From positions 19,292 through 76,688 of the forward strand of contig DOZK01000020.1 of assembly GCA_003518045.1 (NCBI GenBank): a stretch of DNA of 57,397 nucleotides, written 5' to 3'. Position numbers and translations under genes: made by a program. Of the stretch, positions 7,011 to 16,170 are shown one piece after another; positions within the stretch are counted from its first letter, which is position 1; every line of letters begins with the position of its first letter. The notes under the pieces are model-generated. The model saw nothing but the letters and a program-made list of their open reading frames with translations. It searched no databases and had not been told where the DNA came from. Source of the stretch: Candidatus Nomurabacteria bacterium. Lineage in GTDB: Bacteria > Patescibacteriota > Minisyncoccia > Phycocordibacterales > UBA5272.

Positions 7011-8519
7011 ATGACAAAAAAATACACACAAGAAGATCTGAACAAAATTCTCTGGGGGGCAGCAGATTCTTCTCGCATACAATTAAATGGGGCGGACTAT
7101 ATGAACTACGTATTGCCGATGCTTTTTTTTAAGTATCTCAGTGACAAATCAAAGCAGGAACACGAAGAATATAAAAAACGTTTTGGAAATGATGAGAAAC
7201 GTATTGAAGAAAAAATGAAGCTTAGTCGTTTCTATTTACCACTGAAATCCTCATTTGATTATATTTATTCTATTTTGGAGCAAGATAATTTAGGTGAAGA
7301 AATAAACAAAGCACTTCATCGTATAGAAGATACAAACAAAGAAAAATTAGAAGGTGTATTCAGTGTTGACTTCAACTCTGAATCAACTCTTGGGAAATTA
7401 AATGAGAGAAACAAAATGCTTCGCCACCTCGTGCAGGATTTCACCAAAATTGATTTGTCAGATGTGAGTGATGACATCATTGGTAACTCATATATGTATA
7501 TGATTGAACGCTTTGGAGCTGACGCTGGAAAAAAAGCGGGGGAATTTTTTACGGTAAGAAATGTTGCGAAGCTCGTAGCAAAATTAGCAGAACCAAAACC
7601 AGGAGCTCGTATATGCGACCCATGTTCAGGTTCCGGTGGCCTACTTTTGCTCGCTGGTGAAGAAGTAGAAAAGCAAAGTTCAAAAAATTATGCCCTCTAT
7701 GGACAAGAATCTACTGGTTCAACATATCAACTCGCTCGTATGAATATGTTCCTTCATGATAAAGATTCGGCCCGATTAGAATGGGGAGATACATTAAATA
7801 ATCCGCTTCTTGTAGAGAATGATCATTTAATGAAGTTTGACACTATCGTGAGTAACCCACCGTTCTCTCTTAAAAAATGGGGAGCCGAACAGGCAGAAGG
7901 AGATAAATATAATCGTTTTTGGCGTGGCATTCCACCAAAAGATAAAGGAGACTTTGCTTTTATTACACACATGGTAGAGACTGCAAAAGCAAAGACAGGG
8001 CGTATAGCTGTAATCGTTCCACATGGAGTTTTATTCCGAAGTGGAGCAGAAGGAAAAATTCGTGAGCAATTAATAAAAGAAAATATTATTGATGCAGTCA
8101 TTGGGCTCCCTTCAGGACTATTCCAGACAACTGGTATTCCTGTTGCTATTCTCATCATAGACCGCTCTCGTGAAAAAGGCGGAGAAAACGAAAGCAAGAA
8201 AGATATTTTCTTTGTTGAGGCGTCAAAAGAATTTAAGGCCAACAAAGCACAGAATATTCTTACAGAAGAAAATATTGATAAGATTTATTCTACATACAAG
8301 AATCGTAAGAATGTTGCAAAGTTTGCTCGTAAAGTTGATTTTAAGGAGTTGGAAGAAAATGATTTTAATCTCAATATCACTCGCTATGTAGATACTTTTG
8401 TAGAAGAAGAACCCGTTGATATTAAAGCAAACTTGAAAGAGCTTGCAGAACTTGAGCCAGAGCTTCAAAAGCTAGAAAAGCAAATGGTCGTATATTTAAA
8501 GGAATTAGGAATTAAATGA
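7011..8519 (+). CDS. hsdM: Type I restriction-modification methyltransferase subunit
   Basis: The 502-residue protein is HsdM, the adenine-N6 methyltransferase subunit. It has the N-terminal helical domain (LNKILWGAADSSR...YMNYVLPMLFFKYLSDK), the S-adenosylmethionine motif DPCSGSGGLLL near residue 203 and the catalytic NPPF at residues 282-285. Length is normal and no key residue is missing. It forms the M2S methylase with HsdS and the full R2M2S complex with HsdR. It sits between the two hsdS genes. Confidence 0.96.
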   Translation: MTKKYTQEDLNKILWGAADSSRIQLNGADYMNYVLPMLFFKYLSDKSKQEHEEYKKRFGNDEKRIEEKMKLSRFYLPLKSSFDYIYSILEQDNLGEEINKALHRIEDTNKEKLEGVFSVDFNSESTLGKLNERNKMLRHLVQDFTKIDLSDVSDDIIGNSYMYMIERFGADAGKKAGEFFTVRNVAKLVAKLAEPKPGARICDPCSGSGGLLLLAGEEVEKQSSKNYALYGQESTGSTYQLARMNMFLHDKDSARLEWGDTLNNPLLVENDHLMKFDTIVSNPPFSLKKWGAEQAEGDKYNRFWRGIPPKDKGDFAFITHMVETAKAKTGRIAVIVPHGVLFRSGAEGKIREQLIKENIIDAVIGLPSGLFQTTGIPVAILIIDRSREKGGENESKKDIFFVEASKEFKANKAQNILTEENIDKIYSTYKNRKNVAKFARKVDFKELEENDFNLNITRYVDTFVEEEPVDIKANLKELAELEPELQKLEKQMVVYLKELGIK

Positions 8520-8523
8520 CTAT

Positions 8524-9771
8524 ATGAAAAATGTATCTTTATTACTCATTAATAAAACAAAGAACAAGGAGTCATATAATTTATCTTTTGAAGGAAAAGA
8601 TACTGGATTTTTAGTGTTAGAGAAATTTAAAAATGGAAATATTACCAGGTATCCATTTTATAGCTTTGGTGGTGATATTAAAAAAAGATATGACTCAATC
8701 CTTAAGATCACAACAATTGGTGGTAAAAAACCATCTTCCGGTATATCAACAAACGTAACAGGGGGTTTTGGGTTCACAAAGCCAAAAGGTATACAGGATT
8801 TATTTTATTTTTTCCAAGAAAAATATCCGAAAATTAACGAGATTGTTTTTTCAGAAAAGGGAAAGATAGAAGTTAAAGAAAATAAATTAAATATCTTAAT
8901 ATCTGACTTTAAAAAAATCGAATTAAGAACAGAAAAGCATAAAGAAAAACAAGGCAAAGAAACGAGACAAGCATATCAAAATATATTCAACTCTATTTTG
9001 CCAACTAAATTTTTAGTTGCCCAAAAGATTAAGTATACAGAAAATGATTTGTCTAATTTTTTTAGGCAGTATGATATTGATCAAATGAAGTTATCTCTAG
9101 AAGATTCTGAAGTTATTAAAGGATTTATTGATAATAAAATTTTAAGCAAAGAGATTTTATTATCATCAAAAAGCCAAATCGATACCTTATATGTTGAAGA
9201 TATACTTATAAGATATAAAGATCTTATGAAGAAAAGTACAAAAGAGGAAGAGTGGCAAGTATTTTTTAATAAAAACAATTGGATATTTAGCAATGTATTC
9301 TTTTTCCCAGTTTCTTTTACAAAGGATAAGTTTAATGTTGGTGGGAATAATATAACTGAAACTAATAATGATAAAATTGTAGATTTTTTATATAAAAATA
9401 ATCTGACCAGCAATGTTGCTTTTATTGAAATAAAAACTCATAAAACTCCAATAGTGATGAAGACTGAGTATAGAAAGGGTGTATTTCCTATAACTAAGGA
9501 TTTATCAGGTTCAATAATTCAAGTCCAAGATCAAAAAAATGAATTATTGAAAAATTTCTACGCAAAATTAGGTGGTTCAGATCTTCAAATTTCTAACTCA
9601 AGATGTGTGGTCATTGTTGGAAATTTAACAAATTTAAATCAAAAACAAAAAGATAGTTTTGATTTGTTTAGAATGTCAAATAAAGAGGTAGAAATTATTA
9701 CGTTTGATGAATTACTAAATAAAATTGAGTATACATTGAATCTGTTCAAGAAAACTCCAAAAATAAAATAG
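8524..9771 (+). CDS. Shedu-type (SduA, DUF4263) nuclease-like protein
   Basis: The C-terminal third resembles the Shedu/DUF4263 nuclease domain. After EEEWQVFFNKNNWIF come a core Asp (D287, in VDFLY) and the E-x-K pair E302/K304 in IEIKTH, a PD-(D/E)XK arrangement, then LSGSIIQVQDQKNELL, the VVIVGNL strand and the closing EIITFDELL. The N-terminal part (about 1-200) is family-variable and unassigned. Shedu proteins are single-gene anti-phage systems, so this is probably an extra defence gene lodged between hsdM and hsdS. The start is 4 bases after the hsdM stop, and the next gene starts 1 base after its stop, which suggests tight co-expression with the methylase. Confidence 0.85.
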   Translation: MKNVSLLLINKTKNKESYNLSFEGKDTGFLVLEKFKNGNITRYPFYSFGGDIKKRYDSILKITTIGGKKPSSGISTNVTGGFGFTKPKGIQDLFYFFQEKYPKINEIVFSEKGKIEVKENKLNILISDFKKIELRTEKHKEKQGKETRQAYQNIFNSILPTKFLVAQKIKYTENDLSNFFRQYDIDQMKLSLEDSEVIKGFIDNKILSKEILLSSKSQIDTLYVEDILIRYKDLMKKSTKEEEWQVFFNKNNWIFSNVFFFPVSFTKDKFNVGGNNITETNNDKIVDFLYKNNLTSNVAFIEIKTHKTPIVMKTEYRKGVFPITKDLSGSIIQVQDQKNELLKNFYAKLGGSDLQISNSRCVVIVGNLTNLNQKQKDSFDLFRMSNKEVEIITFDELLNKIEYTLNLFKKTPKIK

Positions 9772-9772
9772 T

Positions 9773-10882
9773 ATGAAAACTAATCAATTACAAAAAAATA
9801 TTCCTACTGGATGGCAACAATTAAAACTTGGTGATTGTTTGGTGATTAAGCATGGTAAACCTCAAAAAGAAATTGAAGTAGTTGGTGGTAAATATCCAAT
9901 TCTTGCAACTGGTGGAATCATCGGAAGAACCAATACGCCTTTATATTCAAAACCTTCTGTCTTAATTGGTAGAAAGGGCACTATTGATAAACCTAGATAT
10001 ATGGACACTCCGTTCTGGACAGTGGATACATTATTTTATAGTCATATAAAAGAAAATTCTATCGCAAAATATTTATTTTATAAATTTAATACCATTAAAT
10101 GGTATGACTACAACGAAGCTTCAGGCGTTCCAAGTTTGTCAGCATCAACTATTTCTAAAATAAAAATAAACTTACCACCCATCCTTGAACAGAATCGTAT
10201 AGTCTCAGTTATTGAAACATGGGACAAATCAATTGAAAAACTTATATTGAAAATTGAAATTAAGAAACAAATCAAAAAAGGTTTGATGCAGGATTTGCTG
10301 ACTGGTAAAAAACGATTGAGTGGTTTTAAAGATAAATGGGAAATTGTAAAATTAGGAGATTTAATAATTAAACAAGAAAAAACAAACAGGCAATCTGGGC
10401 ACTCCTTAGACACCGGCATGTATCCATTTTTTAATAATTCATCAAAAGGATTTGACCAATATCTTAATGAGTTTGATTTTGATGGTGAGATGTTAATTGC
10501 TAATACTGGTGGTGTCGCATATTTTGATTATTATTTTGGGAAATTTGCTGTGATGTCAGACTGCTTTGTTTTTACCTCAAAAGAAAATTGTAAATTTCTG
10601 TTTTATATTCTAAAAAGGTTAGAAGATTTAATTAATCATAAAGGTTTTACTGGTTCAGGTATCAAGCATCTTGATAAAAAATTCTTTTTTAAATTAAAAA
10701 TAGAACTCCCTTCCATTAAAGAACAAGTAGAAATTGCGGATATTATTACAATCGCAGATGGAGAAATAAAACAATTAGAAAAGAAACTATCTCTTATTAA
10801 AGATCAAAAACGATATCTCCTCAACAATCTCATAACTGGCACAATTCGTACCCCAGAAAATTTATTAGTAAAAGTTAAATAA
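9773..10882 (+). CDS. hsdS: Type I restriction specificity subunit (two TRDs)
   Basis: The 369-residue protein has two target-recognition domains, each opening with a W-x-x-(L/V)KLGD element (residues about 14-21, GWQQLKLGD, and 187-194, WEIVKLGD) and each closing with a helical spacer (IEKLILKIEIKKQIKKGLMQDLLTGKKRL and the matching C-terminal LEKKLSLIKDQKRYLLNNLITG). Such HsdS proteins recognise a split DNA target through the two domains. The target sequence cannot be predicted. It follows the Shedu gene by 1 base. Confidence 0.92.
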   Translation: MKTNQLQKNIPTGWQQLKLGDCLVIKHGKPQKEIEVVGGKYPILATGGIIGRTNTPLYSKPSVLIGRKGTIDKPRYMDTPFWTVDTLFYSHIKENSIAKYLFYKFNTIKWYDYNEASGVPSLSASTISKIKINLPPILEQNRIVSVIETWDKSIEKLILKIEIKKQIKKGLMQDLLTGKKRLSGFKDKWEIVKLGDLIIKQEKTNRQSGHSLDTGMYPFFNNSSKGFDQYLNEFDFDGEMLIANTGGVAYFDYYFGKFAVMSDCFVFTSKENCKFLFYILKRLEDLINHKGFTGSGIKHLDKKFFFKLKIELPSIKEQVEIADIITIADGEIKQLEKKLSLIKDQKRYLLNNLITGTIRTPENLLVKVK

Positions 10883-10887
10883 AATTT

Positions 10888-11109
10888 ATGAAAACATACA
10901 CAGATGGAGACAATGATTCAAATATTATGGGTTACGATTACGGGGAAAGTTGGATAAGGGTATACTTTAAAGATAATTCAGAATACGAATATGCGGGTGG
11001 AGAGGTTGGGCAGTATGTGATTGATCAAATGAAATATCTTGCAGATAGTGGGGAAGGATTAAATTCATTTATTGGTAAAAATAAACCAAAGTATTCATCC
11101 AAGAGGTAG
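10888..11109 (+). CDS. KTSC-like small protein
   Basis: The 73-residue protein begins DSNIMGYDYGESWIRVYFKDNSEYEYAGG and continues with a VIDQMKYLADSGEGLNSFIGK helix. This is the usual pattern of KTSC-domain proteins (SNI..I.YD...L.V.F..G..Y.Y, then a helix with an AxSxG-like turn). KTSC proteins have no firm function and often lie near phage or restriction genes. It begins 5 bp after hsdS in the same direction. Confidence 0.55.
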   Translation: MKTYTDGDNDSNIMGYDYGESWIRVYFKDNSEYEYAGGEVGQYVIDQMKYLADSGEGLNSFIGKNKPKYSSKR

Positions 11110-11156
11110 ACATATGAACTTGTTACAAAAATTAACTAGTTGAAATTAAAAACAAT

Positions 11157-11993
11157 ATGAAAAAAATAATACAAAAAAATATACATCCAGCAGTTTTTGA
11201 ATCAAAAGAAGTGCGAAGAGTGTGGAAAGATGAACAATGTTTTTTTGTTGTGGAGGATGTAGTTCAGGTATTGATCGAATCTAGTGATTCAAAGCAATAC
11301 ATTCAAAAGATGAAGAAAAGAGATGTTGAACTTGGTCAAGGGTGGGTACAAATTGTACATACCCTTGACGTGCCAACTGTAGGTGGTCTTCAAAAGATGA
11401 ATTGTGCTGATTTACAAGGGGTATTTCGTATTATTCAATCTATCTCATCACCAAAGGCTGAACCTTTCAAACAGTGGCTGGCAAAAGTTGGGCAAGAGCG
11501 AATAGAAGAAATGCAAAATCCAGAAATTGCTCTTAATCGTTCACGGGAATATTGGCAGAAACATGGTAGAAGTGAAAAGTGGATACAACAAAGAATGATG
11601 GGGCAAGAAACAAGAAACAAATTAACTGATTATTGGAAAGAGTCTGGCGTAAAAGAAGGGGAAGAATATGCGATTTTAACAAATATCATTCATTCTGAAT
11701 GGGCTGAAGTTTCTATTAAGGATCATAAGAAAATTAAAGGTTTGAAATCGCAAAATTTGCGTGATCACATGAGTGAGGCGGAATTGATTTTTACGGCACT
11801 TGCAGAACTTTCAACAAGACAAATAGCAGAGTCAGGAGAAATTGTAGGTTTTGAAGATAATAAAATTCCAGCTAGGAGGGGTGGTAAAATTGCAAAAGAC
11901 GCAAAGCTGGCTCTAGAAGAAAAGACTGGTAAAAAGGTAGTAAACAATGAGAATTATTTACCACCAGCAAAGAGTAAGAAATTAATTAAATAA
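11157..11993 (+). CDS. BRO-N / DinD-like protein
   Basis: The 278-residue protein starts with a BRO-N type DNA-binding domain (AVFESKEVRRVWKDEQCFFVVEDVVQVL..., then a stretch ending near AEPFKQWLAKVGQERIEEMQNPE, residues about 10-120). The second half (WIQQRMMGQETRNKLTDYW...EYAILTNIIHSEWAE) matches DinD-like proteins, a DNA-damage-induced family. Such genes are frequent passengers of type I restriction loci and phages. A regulatory role over the downstream hsdR, 4 bp away, is possible but unproven. Confidence 0.78.
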   Translation: MKKIIQKNIHPAVFESKEVRRVWKDEQCFFVVEDVVQVLIESSDSKQYIQKMKKRDVELGQGWVQIVHTLDVPTVGGLQKMNCADLQGVFRIIQSISSPKAEPFKQWLAKVGQERIEEMQNPEIALNRSREYWQKHGRSEKWIQQRMMGQETRNKLTDYWKESGVKEGEEYAILTNIIHSEWAEVSIKDHKKIKGLKSQNLRDHMSEAELIFTALAELSTRQIAESGEIVGFEDNKIPARRGGKIAKDAKLALEEKTGKKVVNNENYLPPAKSKKLIK

Positions 11994-11997
11994 ATAT

Positions 11998-14900
11998 ATG
12001 TTATTAGAGAATGTAAATTTTGATGAAGCAAAACAATCACAACTTCCGTTTGTAGAGTTGCTTTTGAATATGGGTTATACATATGTTTCTGTGCAAGAAG
12101 CTCTAAAGCAGAGAGGTGGCGATACTTCCAATTTTATACTCTCAGATATTGCTACACAAAAGTTGATGGAGATAAACAGTTATGAAATTGATGATGTTGA
12201 ATATAAGTTTAGTGAAAAAGATGTGCGAGATGTTATTGATGAGCTTGAGCATATGCAATATGAAGGCATCATAGATACTGCGCAAAAAATTTATAATATG
12301 ATTATGCCAACAAGTGGTGGCAAAACTATAACAGTAAATCATGGTGGTAAAAAGGTTTCTAAAAATTTTAGGTTTATAGATTTTGAAAATCCTTTAAATA
12401 ATTCTTTTCATGTGTCAGCAGAATTTGTAGTTAGTGGTAAACAAAATATTCGTCCAGACATTGTTTGTTTTATAAATGGCATACCTTTTGTTGTTATTGA
12501 GAATAAAAAATCAAGTGTTGCTATAGTTGAGGCCATTGGTCAATTAAATAGATATCAAAGTCCTGAATATTGTCCAAAGCTTTTTACATACACACAGCTT
12601 CTTGTCGGCACAAACGGTAAAGAATTACAGTATGGGACAACTGGCACTGGAAATAAGTTCTATGCTGTCTGGAAAGAAAAAGGAATGGATGAGGAGGATT
12701 TAAATAAAAAGATAATCGAACTTATCAAAAAGCCAATCGATGCCGATACCTATGCAAAAATCCTGCAAGATCTTAATGGATATACTGAAGGACATAAACA
12801 AAGAACTGATAGAATTCCTACAGAGCAAGACAGAGGTGTTGTTTCTTTGTTTGAAACAAAGAGACTTTTGGATTTAACAAAGAATTATATTTTATTTGAT
12901 GCTGGTGTGAAAAAGCTTTCACGTTATCAGCAGTATTTTGCCATTCATAAAATGCTTAAATGTGTGGAGGAAGAAGAAATAAGTGAGCAGGGGATTACAA
13001 GACGAAAGGGTGGGCTTGTTTGGCATACTCAAGGGTCTGGTAAGTCTTTAACTATGGTTATGTTTGTAAAAGCTCTTATTGAGGATCCAAAGATTTTGAG
13101 TCCACGCGTTATTATTGTGACTGATCGTAAAGATTTGGATAAACAAATAAAGGATACTTTTAAAAATTGCAATCTTAAGAAAGAAGTTGTTCAGGCAACA
13201 AGTGGAGAAAATCTTTTGAAATTAATCAAAGAAAAAGATCTGTCTGTGATTACTACTTTGGTTCATAAGTTTCAATCAGCAGCTAAGAAAAAGTCAGGCT
13301 TTGTTGATAATGATAAAAATATATTTGTTCTTGTAGATGAAGCACATAGAAGTCAAAGTGGTATGGCGAATATAGAAATGAATCGTATTATTCCAAATGC
13401 TTGCTATATAGGTTTTACTGGTACTCCGCTCATGAAAAATGAAAAGGAAAGTTGGAGAAAGTTCGGTGGATATATAGACAAGTACACTATTGATGATGCT
13501 CTTCAAGACAAAATTATTTTACCTCTTGTTTATGAAGGTAGATATGTTGAACTTGAACAAAATGCAGAGCAAATAGATAAACACACTGATAGAGTTTCGG
13601 AAGATATGAGTAAGAAATATAATAGTAGTCTGATAACAAAAAAGCATGTTATGCAACTTCAGAAGCAAATCACTTTTGATGTTATTGAGAATAATCCGCA
13701 GAGAATTGAGGAAATAGCTCGAGATATAGAAAAACATTTCATAAATAATTTTCAGCATACAGGATTAAAAGCACAAATTGTTGCCCCATCAAAATACTCA
13801 GCCGTCTTATTTAAGAAATATTTTGAGAGAAGTGGTAGTATTCGTACCGAGGTTGTTATTTCTGACGAGCATGAAGATGGAAATGTTGAAAATACACATA
13901 AAAAAGAAGTGGTGGAATATTTAAATACTATTCGCACCAAGCATAGTAGTGTGAGTAGTTATGAAAAAGATGTTATTGATAGTTTTAAACATAATGATGA
14001 AGGTGTTGAGATAATTATTGTTGTAGATAAATTACTTACGGGCTTTGACGCTCCAAGGAATACAGTTTTATATCTTGCAAAAAGTTTACATGATCATGGA
14101 TTATTACAGGCTATAGCGCGTGTTAATCGTTTGTATGAAAATAAGAAACTTCCCAAGACCTCTGGTTACATAATTGACTATTCGGAGAATGCTAAGAATA
14201 TAAAAACAGCTATGAAGCTTTTTGGTAATTATGATGAAGATGATGTGAAAGGAACATTAATTGATGTCAATCAAAAAATAAATGAATTAGAACAAAATTA
14301 TGGGCTTCTTAATGATTTGTTTAAAGAAATAAAAAATTCTACCGACGACGAGACGTATATTCAATTACTCAAAGATGAGCCGACTAGAGAGGTTTTTTAT
14401 AAAACACTGAATGATCTTATTAGAAATATGAATGAGTGTCTGGTATTACAAAATTTTGTGCATGAGTTTAAACATTTAGATATGTATAAACGAGATTTGA
14501 AAAAGTTTATGGAGCTTCGTAAATCTGCGAGTTTAATGTATAAAGAACAGGTTGATCTATCGGAGTATAAACAATCATTAGTAAAAATTCTAGATAAATA
14601 TGTCGATGCTAAGGGTATAGAATTACTTACAAAGCAGGTCAGTATTACTGATAAAAAAGATTTTGACGAAGCTGTAGAAAAGCTTCGTTCTGATAAATCA
14701 AAAGCAGAAGCTATAGCTGCTCAAACACAACGTACTATTACTGAGAGGGAGCATACAGATCCAGAGTTTTACAATCGTTTTTCTAAAAAGATTTCTGAGA
14801 TTCTTGAAAAGATGCGCCAGGGGAAATTGGCTGATGTAGAGGTCTTGAAACAGATGAGATTAATTCAAGATACAGTTATTGAAAAAAAGGATGTAGGGCT

Positions 14901-15216
14901 TCCTGCAAAAATTGAATCACAAAAAGGAGCTGATATATTTTATCGTAATTTACGAAATGAATTTGATGGGTTAAATTTAAGTGAAGAAATGTATATTTCT
15001 ACTATCCTTGATATTTTTTCTGTTCTTAAAAAAGAGGCAATAGTGGATTGGTATAAAAATGTTGATGTAAAACGTAAAATGAGAAGTAGCGTTGATGATT
15101 ATCTTTATGATGTTCTTAAGGTAGAAAAAGATATATCTATTGATAACAGCCAAGCTCAGTTTATTCTTAATACTATTATGCAATTAGCCGAAAATAACTT
15201 TGAAATTATCTCATAG
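11998..15216 (+). CDS. hsdR: Type I restriction endonuclease subunit
   Basis: The 1072-residue HsdR is complete. The N-terminal PD-(D/E)XK nuclease carries D154 in RPDIVCF and E168/K170 in VVIENKK. The translocase follows, with Walker A GSGKS at residues 346-350, DEAH at 447-450, and the FTGTPL motif shortly after. Later helicase motifs include DKLLTGFDAPRNTVLYL and QAIARVNRLY. The C-terminal 300 residues are helical and probably bind HsdM. HsdR cleaves unmethylated DNA after ATP-driven translocation. It lies at the distal end of the operon behind the BRO gene. Confidence 0.96.
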   Translation: MLLENVNFDEAKQSQLPFVELLLNMGYTYVSVQEALKQRGGDTSNFILSDIATQKLMEINSYEIDDVEYKFSEKDVRDVIDELEHMQYEGIIDTAQKIYNMIMPTSGGKTITVNHGGKKVSKNFRFIDFENPLNNSFHVSAEFVVSGKQNIRPDIVCFINGIPFVVIENKKSSVAIVEAIGQLNRYQSPEYCPKLFTYTQLLVGTNGKELQYGTTGTGNKFYAVWKEKGMDEEDLNKKIIELIKKPIDADTYAKILQDLNGYTEGHKQRTDRIPTEQDRGVVSLFETKRLLDLTKNYILFDAGVKKLSRYQQYFAIHKMLKCVEEEEISEQGITRRKGGLVWHTQGSGKSLTMVMFVKALIEDPKILSPRVIIVTDRKDLDKQIKDTFKNCNLKKEVVQATSGENLLKLIKEKDLSVITTLVHKFQSAAKKKSGFVDNDKNIFVLVDEAHRSQSGMANIEMNRIIPNACYIGFTGTPLMKNEKESWRKFGGYIDKYTIDDALQDKIILPLVYEGRYVELEQNAEQIDKHTDRVSEDMSKKYNSSLITKKHVMQLQKQITFDVIENNPQRIEEIARDIEKHFINNFQHTGLKAQIVAPSKYSAVLFKKYFERSGSIRTEVVISDEHEDGNVENTHKKEVVEYLNTIRTKHSSVSSYEKDVIDSFKHNDEGVEIIIVVDKLLTGFDAPRNTVLYLAKSLHDHGLLQAIARVNRLYENKKLPKTSGYIIDYSENAKNIKTAMKLFGNYDEDDVKGTLIDVNQKINELEQNYGLLNDLFKEIKNSTDDETYIQLLKDEPTREVFYKTLNDLIRNMNECLVLQNFVHEFKHLDMYKRDLKKFMELRKSASLMYKEQVDLSEYKQSLVKILDKYVDAKGIELLTKQVSITDKKDFDEAVEKLRSDKSKAEAIAAQTQRTITEREHTDPEFYNRFSKKISEILEKMRQGKLADVEVLKQMRLIQDTVIEKKDVGLPAKIESQKGADIFYRNLRNEFDGLNLSEEMYISTILDIFSVLKKEAIVDWYKNVDVKRKMRSSVDDYLYDVLKVEKDISIDNSQAQFILNTIMQLAENNFEIIS

Positions 15217-15224
15217 AAAAAAAT

Positions 15225-15923
15225 ATGAAGAAATTTATTTTTGGTAATTTTGTGTATGAATATCAACTCATTAAACAAGTTAGAAAAACATTAAGTTTAA
15301 CCGTGACACCAGATCTTTTAATTATTCTTAAATGTCCGGAGCATACAGATAGCGAACGTATTGAAAAATTTTTAAAGAAAAAATGGTTTTGGTTAGAAAA
15401 GCAACTTTCTTTTTTTAAAAAATATCAGAGGAAGATTTATAAAAAAGAATATATTTCAGGGGAGGGGTATTTATATCTAGGCAGACAATACAAACTTCTT
15501 GTTAAGAATAGTAGGCAAGACAGTGTTTCTATTACTAAAGGCAAATTATTTATAAATACGACAAAAGCCGTTTCAAATAGCAAATATACTAGAAAATTGA
15601 TTGATGCTTGGTTTTTAGAAAAAACAAATAAAGTTTTTCAGGACAGATTTGTTGAGATGGTTTCTAAATTCGAGTATAAAACCATTCCAAAACTTGCAAT
15701 TAGAGATATGAAGAAACGTTGGGGAAGTTTTTTAAAGCAGGATAAGATTTTTTTGAACCCGAAACTTATTCATACCTCAAAAGATTGTATTGATTATGTG
15801 ATTGTTCATGAATTGTGCCATATAAAATACAAGAATCACAATATAAAGTTTTTTAATCTTTTAGAAGAAAAATATCCTAAATGGGAAAAAGTAAAAGAGA
15901 AGCTTGAGATGTATTTGGTTTAA
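15225..15923 (+). CDS. YgjP-type zinc metallopeptidase (DUF45, SprT-like)
   Basis: The 232-residue protein carries the zinc motif HELCH at residues 195-199 (VIVHELCHIKYKNH) and the preceding conserved segment MKKRWGSFLKQDKIFLNPKLI, both typical of YgjP/DUF45 proteins. These are often encoded next to hsdR, and a partner role has been suggested for them, but no substrate is established. It starts 8 bp after hsdR and ends the operon. Confidence 0.87.
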   Translation: MKKFIFGNFVYEYQLIKQVRKTLSLTVTPDLLIILKCPEHTDSERIEKFLKKKWFWLEKQLSFFKKYQRKIYKKEYISGEGYLYLGRQYKLLVKNSRQDSVSITKGKLFINTTKAVSNSKYTRKLIDAWFLEKTNKVFQDRFVEMVSKFEYKTIPKLAIRDMKKRWGSFLKQDKIFLNPKLIHTSKDCIDYVIVHELCHIKYKNHNIKFFNLLEEKYPKWEKVKEKLEMYLV

Positions 15924-15937
15924 ATTAAATCAAACGT

Positions 15938-15992
15938 ATTAGAGTTAGCTATGGCTTAACTCTAATCAAATGTGATTAGTTAGAGTTAATTA
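15938..15992 (+). terminator. Hairpins at the end of the restriction operon
   Basis: ATTAGAGTTAGC pairs with the nearby GCTTAACTCTAAT, and the unit recurs in a second inverted arrangement (TAACTCTAATCA and TGATTAGTTAGAGTTA). T-runs are weak, so termination is only likely. The rest of the gap to 16170 holds no gene that I can see. Confidence 0.45.
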
Positions 15993-16153
15993 TTTGAAGG
16001 TTTGGATAACAATAACATTGAACATTAATGTTTTTAGAGAGTTTTTCATGACCATGGGATTATAATTGTGAAAAACTTGACCCGCAGGACCTTATAAGGT
16101 TGTAATCAAATTTTGAAATTTAAAAAAATTGACTGTTAGCCGGTGGCTATCCC

Positions 16154-16162
16154 TGATATACT
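16154..16162 (+). promoter_or_regulatory. Extended -10 box of the glycerate kinase gene
   Basis: TGATATACT ends 8 bases before the ATG at 16171, predicting a leaderless transcript. A TTGACT lies upstream, but 22 bases away, too far for a normal -35. Confidence 0.55.
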
Positions 16163-16170
16163 AGCAAAAT

